This document shows, piece after piece, positions 26,458 to 32,638 of a stretch of 32,638 nucleotides of DNA. The stretch is from Pseudomonadota bacterium (GTDB lineage: Bacteria > Pseudomonadota > Alphaproteobacteria > GCA-2731375). The stretch spans positions 1 to 32,638 of the forward strand of contig JAQBYC010000049.1 of the NCBI GenBank assembly GCA_027623205.1, written 5' to 3'. The notes under the pieces are model-generated. The model did not search any database, was not told the DNA's origin, and worked only from the letters and a program-made list of their open reading frames with translations. Within the stretch, counting starts at the first letter, position 1. Every line of letters begins with the position of its first letter. A program made the position numbers and the translations under genes.

Positions 26458-27409
26458 AGCCCCGGTCTCCAGCCTGGCGGGCCTTGCGGGTCATTTCGGC
26501 GATCTGCGGCCGTACCGCATGAATATCCTGCTCGAACTTCAACAGCACATTCAGGGTATCGCGGATCAAATCAGGCGCCAGATCGTCGGCATGCAGCAAC
26601 AATAGAACACGGGCCCAATCCAGGGTTTCAGAAATAGACGGCAGTTTTTTCAGGTCCTGTTCCCGCAGCATCTGTACGAAAGCGACCAGCTTGCGCCGCA
26701 GCTTCACTTCGATATCGGGTACCCGGGCCGCGACGATTTGTTCTTCCAGCCTGGCGTCCGGCAAGGGGATATACAGATGCAGACAGCGCCGTTTCAGCGC
26801 ATCGCCCATTTCACGCATATTATTGGAGGTCAGGAATACAATTGGCGGCACGGTGGATTTGATGGTGCCGATTTCCGGAATGGTGACCTGAAACGCCGAG
26901 AGAATTTCCAGCAGAAACGCCTCGAACTCTTCGTCGGATTTGTCGATTTCATCGATCAGCAGAACCGCGCCGTGTTCCTGGCGCAGGGCGCGCAGCAAAG
27001 GCCGCGGCTCGAGAAACTGTTCGGAAAAAAATAAATCGCCAAACCCCTGCAGCTTTGTCATCGCCGCGTCCAGGCTGGGCGTATCACCGAGGACATCGCC
27101 CATTTTGTCCTTCAGGATCTGGGTATAGAGCAATTGCTTGCCGTATTTCCATTCATACAGGGCCTTGGATTCGTCCAGGCCTTCGTAGCATTGCATGCGT
27201 ATCAGCGGCAGATCCAACCAGGCCGCGGTGGACAGGGCCAACTCGGTCTTGCCGACGCCAGCGGAGCCTTCCACCAGAATCGGCTTGGTCAAATTCTGGG
27301 CGACAAAGATGGCGGTGGCGATCTGCCGGGAGGTGATATAGCCGACATCACCCAGGCCGGCGATGATCTCATCTACGTTATTGATTTTTGCGGCGCGAGG
27401 TTCGGTCAT
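26441..27409 (-). CDS. MoxR-family AAA ATPase
   Basis: This encodes 322 residues. Walker A is EGSAGVGKTE (48-55), Walker B VLLIDEIDKSDEE, sensor 1 FLTSNN, and RRCLHLYIPLPD provides the arginine region. The N-terminus matches the MoxR/CoxD subgroup that acts with a VWA protein. It probably forms a hexamer that remodels or loads a cofactor into a client enzyme. Two ATG codons, at 27418 and 27409, are possible and neither has a good Shine-Dalgarno; 27409 gives the common MTEPR start. It overlaps the VWA gene. The acyl-CoA dehydrogenase gene lies just upstream on the same strand, 36 bases away. Confidence 0.92.
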   Translation of the reverse strand: MTEPRAAKINNVDEIIAGLGDVGYITSRQIATAIFVAQNLTKPILVEGSAGVGKTELALSTAAWLDLPLIRMQCYEGLDESKALYEWKYGKQLLYTQILKDKMGDVLGDTPSLDAAMTKLQGFGDLFFSEQFLEPRPLLRALRQEHGAVLLIDEIDKSDEEFEAFLLEILSAFQVTIPEIGTIKSTVPPIVFLTSNNMREMGDALKRRCLHLYIPLPDARLEEQIVAARVPDIEVKLRRKLVAFVQMLREQDLKKLPSISETLDWARVLLLLHADDLAPDLIRDTLNVLLKFEQDIHAVRPQIAEMTRKARQAGDRGYAATS

Positions 27410-27445
27410 GGTTCTCATTTCACTAACTGCGGTTACTGGTCTGCG

Positions 27446-28585
27446 TCAACTGGCCGCCAGCAAGGACTGGCCGCGCTTTTGGGCCTGAAGATCACGGGCG
27501 CTGGCCGCAATACCCAGGGACTCCACAAGGTCTCGATTGGCGATGGCGAGTGCGGTCGAGACCTCTATATCCCACGTGTTGATAAATGCCTCAACCTCCG
27601 CCTCGACCCATTTGGTTGTTTCCCGGGCAGCGGCGGCCAGGGATGAGAGGGTTTCGTCAATGTCATCGCGGTTGCCATCCAGCAGATCGGCCGCCCGCCA
27701 GGCCATGGCCGACAGACCATCGGGCATCGCCGCCAGGCGCCCCAGGCTTCCCGTCATCGCCATCGTGGCGGCGCCCGGTTCGCTGGCTTGCGACGCCGCC
27801 TGGCACAGCAGACGCAGGCGGTGGCGCATGGCGCCGGCGGTCTTGGCTGCGGCAAGGGTATCTTCCACCCGCCGCATGGGCAGGGAAATGGCATTGAAGG
27901 CATCGCCCAAAGGACCCAGGCGGTTGCTGGACGGAATGCGGCAATTATGAAGCTTGATGCCGCAATGGGGCGAGGGGTGCAGAAAATCGACCTTCACCCC
28001 GGCCGTGATCTCCAATCCCGGACTATCCCGGGGCACGATAAACGAGGTGAAGGCGCGGCGGCCATCCACCTCATCGGTAATGGCCAGAACCAGAAACAGA
28101 TCCGCCAAGGGGCCATTGGTCAAAAAGGTCTTTTCTCCATTCAGGATGACGTCATCGCCGACCATTTCGGCACGGGTTGAAAGCTTTTTCGGATGCGCCC
28201 CGGCGCCCGGTTCCGAGATCGCCATGCACACCGTATGTTGACCGGACGCCAGACCCGGCAGATAGCGCGCCTTCTGCGTCTCCGTGCCCTGGCCCAGAAT
28301 ATGCAGACGGGCGTTCAGGGCATGGGACATCCAGGAAATGGCAACCCCCTGGCAGCCGCCCACATCGGCCAGAATTTCCAGGGTCAGGGCCAGGGCGCGG
28401 TAATCGCCGCCGCGCCCGCCATGGTCTTCTGGAATGGCGATCGCCATCAGGCCCGATTGTCCCATAGCCGTCCAAAGATCCGCGGGGAAATCATCGCGCT
28501 GGTTCAGATCCTGCCGTACCGCCACCTTTGTCCGGGCAAATTCCACTACCTCGGCCCGTAGGGCGGTATAATCAAACACGGTCAT
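27446..28585 (-). CDS. Acyl-CoA dehydrogenase, divergent
   Basis: This encodes 379 residues. The N-terminal and middle domains are standard: IPEDHGGRGGDYRALALTLE, CMAISEPGAGAHP, ILNGEKTFLTNGPLADLFLV. The C-terminal helical domain is divergent and lacks a YEGT- or DGPDEVH-like active-site stretch; instead it reads MRRVEDTLAAAKTAGAMR, then TTKWVEAEVEAF. The catalytic base is therefore not evident. It is unlike the two ACAD10/11-type copies in the window. It is divergent from the second of these across a 57-base gap, and probably heads the minus-strand operon with the MoxR, VWA and flavin enzyme genes. Confidence 0.8.
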   Translation of the reverse strand: MTVFDYTALRAEVVEFARTKVAVRQDLNQRDDFPADLWTAMGQSGLMAIAIPEDHGGRGGDYRALALTLEILADVGGCQGVAISWMSHALNARLHILGQGTETQKARYLPGLASGQHTVCMAISEPGAGAHPKKLSTRAEMVGDDVILNGEKTFLTNGPLADLFLVLAITDEVDGRRAFTSFIVPRDSPGLEITAGVKVDFLHPSPHCGIKLHNCRIPSSNRLGPLGDAFNAISLPMRRVEDTLAAAKTAGAMRHRLRLLCQAASQASEPGAATMAMTGSLGRLAAMPDGLSAMAWRAADLLDGNRDDIDETLSSLAAAARETTKWVEAEVEAFINTWDIEVSTALAIANRDLVESLGIAASARDLQAQKRGQSLLAAS

Positions 28586-28607
28586 GACGGTACATCCATA
28601 CTTCCGC

Positions 28608-28613
28608 TATACT
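28608..28613 (+). promoter_or_regulatory. Possible -10 element
   Basis: TATACT stands 35 bases before the ATG of the plus-strand acyl-CoA dehydrogenase, in the 57-base divergent gap. The matching -35 is weak. GGGAGA (28631-28636) is the ribosome-binding site. Confidence 0.3.
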
Positions 28614-28642
28614 GAGCCCGAATATACCCTGGGAGAAAGCAA

Positions 28643-29848
28643 ATGTTCGAGTTTACTGACCGCAGCAAAGATTATTCAGAGCGTGTGCAGACCTTCATGG
28701 ACCGCCATGTCTATCCGGCCGAGGCGCTGCACGAAGAACAGATCGCCAGTATGGAGGATCGCTGGAAAGGTGTGCCGCCGATCATGGAAGAGCTGAAGGC
28801 CAAAGCCAGGGGCGAGGGCCTATGGAACATGTTCATCGCCGAGGAACGTTTTGGCCCGGGTTTGTCGAACTTTGAATTCGCCCCGATCATGGAAATTCTG
28901 GGCCGCTCCGCCATGGCGCCGGAGGTCTTCAACTGCGCCGCACCGGACGTGGGCAACATGGAAGTGCTGGCCCAATTCGGCAATGAGGCGCAACAGCAAC
29001 GTTGGTTGACGCCATTACTGGCAGGCGAGATCCGTTCGGTCTTTTGTATGACCGAGCCCAATGTCGCCTCGTCGGACGCCACCAATATCGAGACCAGTAT
29101 CGTGCGCGACGGTGACGACTATGTGATCAATGGGCGCAAATGGTGGAGCAGTGGCATCGGCCACCCGCGCTGTGAAATTGCCATTGTCATGGGCAAGAGC
29201 GACCCCAACGAGGAACGCCACCGCCAGCAATCAATGATTTTGGTGCCGGTGCATACGCCGGGTCTGGAAGTGGTCCGTATGCTGCCCGTGTTCGGCTATG
29301 ATCATGCCCCGCACGGCCATGGCGAGGTGACCTTCACCGATGTACGGGTGCCCGCCGCCAATATACTGTTGGGCGAGGGGCGGGGCTTCGAAATCGCCCA
29401 GGGACGTCTGGGGCCGGGCCGCATTCACCATTGCATGCGTCTGATCGGCAAGGCCGAACGGGCCTTGGAGGCGATGATGCGCCGGGCCAAGGCGCGCGTG
29501 GCCTTCGGCCGTGCGCTGGCGGACCGGGACACGGTGCGGGCCGATATCGCCAATTCCCGTTGCGAGATTGATCAGGCCCGTCTGTTGATCCTGCATGCCG
29601 CCTGGAAAATGGACAAGGAAGGCAACAAGGCCGCCCGCAAGGAAATTGCCATGATCAAGGTGGTAACGCCGTTGATGGCGCAAAAGGTGATCGACCGGGC
29701 CATTCAGATCCACGGAGGCGGCGGTGTCTCGAACGATTTCGGCCTGGCCCATGCCTTTTCCGAAGCCCGTTATCTGCGTATCGGCGACGGCCCCGACGAG
29801 GTGCATCGGGAAGCCATCGCCAAGCTGGAACTGCGTTCGCTGAATTAA
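28643..29848 (+). CDS. ACAD10/11-type acyl-CoA dehydrogenase 2
   Basis: This encodes 401 residues and is a clear paralogue of the gene at 16879-18087 along its whole length, sharing [51 protein letters not shown] and DGPDEVHR. By eye well over half of residues are identical. The same ACAD11-like C-terminus, with DGPDE in place of YEGT, is kept. It starts with GGGAGA ten bases upstream. It ends 30 bases before the stop of a convergent small membrane protein. The two copies suggest related substrates, or old duplication of one pathway. Confidence 0.92.
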   Translation: MFEFTDRSKDYSERVQTFMDRHVYPAEALHEEQIASMEDRWKGVPPIMEELKAKARGEGLWNMFIAEERFGPGLSNFEFAPIMEILGRSAMAPEVFNCAAPDVGNMEVLAQFGNEAQQQRWLTPLLAGEIRSVFCMTEPNVASSDATNIETSIVRDGDDYVINGRKWWSSGIGHPRCEIAIVMGKSDPNEERHRQQSMILVPVHTPGLEVVRMLPVFGYDHAPHGHGEVTFTDVRVPAANILLGEGRGFEIAQGRLGPGRIHHCMRLIGKAERALEAMMRRAKARVAFGRALADRDTVRADIANSRCEIDQARLLILHAAWKMDKEGNKAARKEIAMIKVVTPLMAQKVIDRAIQIHGGGGVSNDFGLAHAFSEARYLRIGDGPDEVHREAIAKLELRSLN

Positions 29849-29878
29849 TGTTTAGTGTGGGACGGGCTGGAAACAACT

Positions 29879-30049
29879 TCACCGAGCGTGCAGGCTGTTC
29901 CTGATCGTATCGGACTGGGAAGATAGCGGCCGGGTAATGTTACTGCGGTAGTCGTGGGTGGCATTCCAGGCAACCATAAAGGTGGCGACATAGAGGACCA
30001 GGCCAAAGAGCACCATGCTCCAAATCACCAATTCATGGTTTTCTTTCAT
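29879..30049 (-). CDS. Small single-pass membrane protein
   Basis: A 56-residue frame begins MKENHELVIWSMVLFGLVLY and ends DTIRNSLHAR. A hydrophobic segment runs from about residue 8 to 28 (IWSMVLFGLVLYVATFMVAW), followed by a polar tail with NATHDYRSN. AAGGATA lies 4-10 bases before the ATG, a good ribosome-binding site. No known family is recognised. The frame is followed by the ACAD gene convergently. It is likely real because of start signal, codon make-up and membrane segment, but it is short. Confidence 0.55.
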   Translation of the reverse strand: MKENHELVIWSMVLFGLVLYVATFMVAWNATHDYRSNITRPLSSQSDTIRNSLHAR

Positions 30050-30210
30050 TCTTATCCTTGCCGCCGAGGGCGATTAACATCATCGATGTCTTGTCGGGTT
30101 TTGGGCGGGAGAACCCCGCTGTTCAATAAAGGCAGCATGTTGACCTTTAGTGCAAGGTATAAGTTTTTCTGGCTTGCGGCACGATGCGGCCGTTCAGGCT
30201 GCGGGTGGAC

Positions 30211-30735
30211 CTAATCGCCGAATAAACTGCGTACCGGGACGGCATAGGTCAGCATCAGGCTTTCGCTGCCGGGATTTTTGTCGCCGATGGAGGCGTTGGA
30301 CATGTGCGAGAACGACAGGCCGAGGCGTGACCGGTCATTGAAGCGATAAGCCACTTCCAATTGCGATCTGAACTCCAGGCCATGGCCCAGATCCTTGCCA
30401 TCGCCCTCGCCATAAATGCCCGGCGCGAAGCTGAGGGTGGCGACCACGCGGCGGCTATAGAACATGTCCACCAGCACGCCGGCATAACCATAAGCCCCGC
30501 CGTCGGATGTGCCCATGACGCCGGTAAAGGGTTTGAATATCCAGATGCGGGTGCCAGAGCGGTACTCCAGCCGCCCTTCCGCGGCAGCTTCATCCTTGCC
30601 CACGTCGAAGGCCCCGGCGCTGAAGGCGATAAAGGCGGGTTCATCCGCCCGCGCCGGCTGCAGCAGCAACAACAAGGCAATCGCGCCGGCCCAGACGGCG
30701 CCTGGGAAACCTCCGTGGTAAATTTGCAAGCCCAT
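30211..30735 (-). CDS. Lipid A 3-O-deacylase (PagL-like)
   Basis: This 174-residue outer-membrane beta-barrel enzyme removes the 3-O acyl chain from lipid A. A signal peptide ends after LLLQPARA (residue 30). The C-terminal active-site stretch SHMSNASIGDKNPGSESL is typical of PagL: His144, Ser146 and Glu158 have the spacing of the known His-Ser-Glu triad (positions 149, 151, 163 in Pseudomonas). The ATG at 30735 follows GGAAGGA at 7-8 bases. It is divergent from the nuclease-like gene and 161 bases upstream of the small membrane protein gene; those 161 bases show nothing recognisable. Confidence 0.9.
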   Translation of the reverse strand: MGLQIYHGGFPGAVWAGAIALLLLLQPARADEPAFIAFSAGAFDVGKDEAAAEGRLEYRSGTRIWIFKPFTGVMGTSDGGAYGYAGVLVDMFYSRRVVATLSFAPGIYGEGDGKDLGHGLEFRSQLEVAYRFNDRSRLGLSFSHMSNASIGDKNPGSESLMLTYAVPVRSLFGD

Positions 30736-30824
30736 GCCGCGAATCCTTCCGCATTTTGCAACAGTTTAGGGGAAGCCCGGGGCCGGGGGAAGCATGTCCC
30801 GTTGCGGAGTGATATAAACCCCCA

Positions 30825-31625
30825 ATGATTGTCCGTTTTCTGTTGATCGTTTTACTGCTTTTTGGGGGTGAGGTGGCGGCGGCGGCCGCGCCGGCCAAAG
30901 GTGAGCTTGTCAAAAGCGGGCTTGTCAAGGGCGGCTGGGGCCGGGTGGCGCGGGTGGTGGACGGCGATACCCTGTTTCTCGACGACGGCGTACAGGTGCG
31001 CCTGGTGGGTATTCAGGCGCCAAAACTGCCCCTGGGGCGACGCGACTTCAAGGCCTGGCCCTTGGCCGATGAGGCCAAGCAGGTGCTTGAAACGTTGACC
31101 CTGGGCCGTCAGGTCACCCTGTTCTATGGCGGTCAGCGGCTGGACCGTTATGGCCGGGCGCTGGCCCATCTATACCGCGACGACGGCCTTTGGATACAGC
31201 AGCGGCTGTTGCATATGGGACTGGCGCGGGTCTACAGCTTTCGCGACAACCGGGCCGTGGTGCCCGAAATGCTGGCGGCGGAACAGCAGGCGCGGGCCGC
31301 CCATGTGGGCATCTGGGGCCATGGCTGGTATCGGATCTGGCAACAGGCGGACTTGCACGCCGGCTTGGAGGGATTTCAATTGATCGAAGGGATCGTATTG
31401 AAAACCGCCCTGGTGCGGGGCCGGATTTATTTGAACTTCGGCCAGGACCAGCGCCAGGATTTTACCATCACCGTCGCGCCGCGGGACCGCAGGCTGTTTG
31501 ACCGTGCCGGCTTCGACCACCAGGGCCTGGCCGGCCATCGGGTGCGGGTACGGGGCTGGCTGAAGCATTTCAATGGCCCCTCGATCGAGGCCAGCCACCC
31601 CGAACAGATCGAGATTCTGGATTAG
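30825..31625 (+). CDS. Thermonuclease-fold (SNase) protein, altered active site
   Basis: This encodes 266 residues with a signal peptide ending near AAAAAP. The staphylococcal nuclease fold is clear from VVDGDTLFLDDG (Asp46, Asp48), VRLVGIQAP (Arg59), LDRYGRALAHLY (Arg111) and the C-terminal GLARVYSFRDN. By alignment with staphylococcal nuclease, Asp40 becomes Gln64 and catalytic Glu43 becomes Lys67, so nuclease activity is doubtful. The region after residue 170 is an extra beta domain. It probably binds, rather than cuts, nucleic acid, or does something else in the periplasm. It starts 89 bases from the divergent pagL-like gene. Confidence 0.8.
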   Translation: MIVRFLLIVLLLFGGEVAAAAAPAKGELVKSGLVKGGWGRVARVVDGDTLFLDDGVQVRLVGIQAPKLPLGRRDFKAWPLADEAKQVLETLTLGRQVTLFYGGQRLDRYGRALAHLYRDDGLWIQQRLLHMGLARVYSFRDNRAVVPEMLAAEQQARAAHVGIWGHGWYRIWQQADLHAGLEGFQLIEGIVLKTALVRGRIYLNFGQDQRQDFTITVAPRDRRLFDRAGFDHQGLAGHRVRVRGWLKHFNGPSIEASHPEQIEILD

Positions 31626-31642
31626 GCGAACAAAATGGGGTG

Positions 31643-32488
31643 TTAGGGAATGCTACCCGCCAGTTCGGCGCTGAGTTGCCACAGCCGTTCCTGGGCCGCC
31701 GTATCCAGGCTTTCGGGCGAGGATATTACAGCCTGGCATTTTTCATAATACTGCCCGCTGCTGTCCGCCAATTCGGGCGCGCAGGCCAGATGCAGCGGGG
31801 TTTTGGCGCCGGCTTCAGGGGAAATGGCGAAGAGGATCTGGCTGAGGCGCACCGTCAGACCAGCGAAGCCGGGATTGTTGTGCCCGAATTTGCTGCGCAC
31901 GAAACCCGGGTGCAGACTGTTGACGGTAATTGGCGTGTTTGTAAGGCGACGGGCCTGGGCATAGGTGAACATCACGTTCATCAACTTGGATTGGCAATAG
32001 GCGGGCCAGCCGGCATAGCTATGTTGCCCTTGCAGATCTTGGAAGTTCACCGTGCCGTTGCGATGCGCGCGCGAGGCGACATTGACGATACGGCCTTGAT
32101 TGGACTGCTTCAGGGCGGGCAACAACAGATCGGTCAGGACAAAATAGCCCATGTGATTTAGGGCGAAGGTGTATTCCAGTCCTTCGGCGGTGATCCGGCG
32201 CTGGCGATAAAAGCCGCCGGCGTTGTTCAGTAAAACATCTATGTGACCGTGCTTGTCCAGTATACGGCCGGCCAGGGCACGGAGGTCCCGTAACAGGGAC
32301 AGATCGGCCACCTGGAAGGATACCTTGCCGTTGTCCGTGCTGTTCCGGATGGTCGCCACCGCATCGGCGCATTTTCGTTCGTCCCGGCCCACCAGGATCA
32401 CTTTGGCGCCCCGCGCCGCGATATTTTGCGCGCAGACAAAACCGATGCCATCGCTGGCGCCGGTTACCAGAACCACGGAATTCTGCAT
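31643..32488 (-). CDS. Short-chain dehydrogenase/reductase
   Basis: This 281-residue NAD(P)-dependent oxidoreductase resembles retinol dehydrogenases. The cofactor motif TGASDGIG is at 9-16, LLNNAG at 86-91, and the catalytic tetrad is Asn111, Ser139, Tyr164 and Lys168 (YCQSK). The substrate loop LHPGFVRSKFG follows. GRDERK after the second strand suggests NADP preference. The gene meets the nuclease-like gene tail to tail with 17 bases between. Its 5' end is 82 bases from the right IS end; that gap has no recognisable gene. Confidence 0.9.
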   Translation of the reverse strand: MQNSVVLVTGASDGIGFVCAQNIAARGAKVILVGRDERKCADAVATIRNSTDNGKVSFQVADLSLLRDLRALAGRILDKHGHIDVLLNNAGGFYRQRRITAEGLEYTFALNHMGYFVLTDLLLPALKQSNQGRIVNVASRAHRNGTVNFQDLQGQHSYAGWPAYCQSKLMNVMFTYAQARRLTNTPITVNSLHPGFVRSKFGHNNPGFAGLTVRLSQILFAISPEAGAKTPLHLACAPELADSSGQYYEKCQAVISSPESLDTAAQERLWQLSAELAGSIP

Positions 32489-32570
32489 CTGCCGTCCATT
32501 TCACCGCCGTTGCTTCGGGGCGTTATTCAAACATGCTTAGTGGTGTCCGGGCAATGGTGGCGGATTGCCT

Positions 32571-32635
32571 TGTCAATGACACATACAGATGTCCGGTTTT
32601 TGTAGCACATTAAATGTCCGCTTTTATTTGCTAGG
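32571..32635. mobile_element. IS terminal sequence, right copy
   Basis: This is an exact inverted copy of bases 1-65, starting TGTCAATGACA and running out of the window (three more bases follow, CCT). Two GTCCG modules are again visible. The 12 bases just before it, 32559-32570, are GGCGGATTGCCT, compared with GGCGGCTTGCCT just after the left copy. No transposase is visible in the window. The IS family is a guess. Confidence 0.7.
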
Positions 32636-32638
32636 CCT

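Noticed and set aside
25606-26637. 343-codon plus-strand frame
   Set aside because: It is antisense to the VWA gene and the end of the MoxR gene, with no recognisable motif.
1-32638. Composite transposon carrying the whole window
   Set aside because: The interior contains ileS, lspA, mutL, proC and other core genes. An assembly segment bounded by a repeated IS is more likely.
1-32638. CRISPR arrays, tRNA and rRNA genes
   Set aside because: No regularly spaced repeats, cloverleaf or rRNA signatures were noticed when reading both strands.

Overview
The window looks like a chromosomal segment of an alphaproteobacterium, probably of the Rhodospirillales type. The reasons are high GC, a DUF3035 lipoprotein gene beside lspA, a PagL-type outer-membrane deacylase, and the order ileS, lspA, DUF3035, two M16 peptidases, short pgi, mutL. 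Both ends of the window are the same 65-bp sequence in inverted orientation. It resembles the end of an insertion sequence, so the window is probably the stretch between two IS ends, broken there by the assembly.

Positions 146-14517 are conserved core genes: a UbiK-like coiled coil, a YbjN-domain protein, proC, ileS, lspA, a DUF3035 lipoprotein, an active and an inactive M16 peptidase, pgi, mutL, then rsmD and rluB on the minus strand, and tadA. Three copies of a roughly 105-bp palindromic element (2065-2169, 6404-6509, 6595-6699) lie in the gaps.

Positions 14540-32488 are accessory metabolic genes. They include a CaiB-type CoA transferase, three acyl-CoA dehydrogenases (two of them close ACAD10/11-type paralogues), two tandem DUF2817 zinc hydrolases, a GMC oxidoreductase, a luciferase-like flavin enzyme, a MoxR ATPase with its VWA partner, a lipoprotein, an unlisted 56-residue membrane protein, PagL, a staphylococcal-nuclease-fold protein with altered active-site residues, and a short-chain dehydrogenase.

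The main discovery is a pair of paralogous genes resembling GrdB (selenoprotein B of glycine/betaine/sarcosine reductase), each split by an in-frame TGA at the same alignment position (minus strand, 16165-16163 and 22326-22324). Reading TGA as selenocysteine gives intact proteins of 319 and 271 residues, with U-P-V-C in one and U-P-L-D in the other, both followed by H-Q-T-V. Directly after each TGA the mRNA can fold into the same two-stem hairpin with apical loop CGUGR, and the paired bases covary. Each selenoprotein gene lies immediately upstream of an enzyme gene on the same strand (CoA transferase; GMC oxidoreductase). No other glycine-reductase subunit and no Sec-insertion gene is present in the window. 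A selenium-dependent redox function in CoA-linked catabolism is plausible, but the substrate is unknown.
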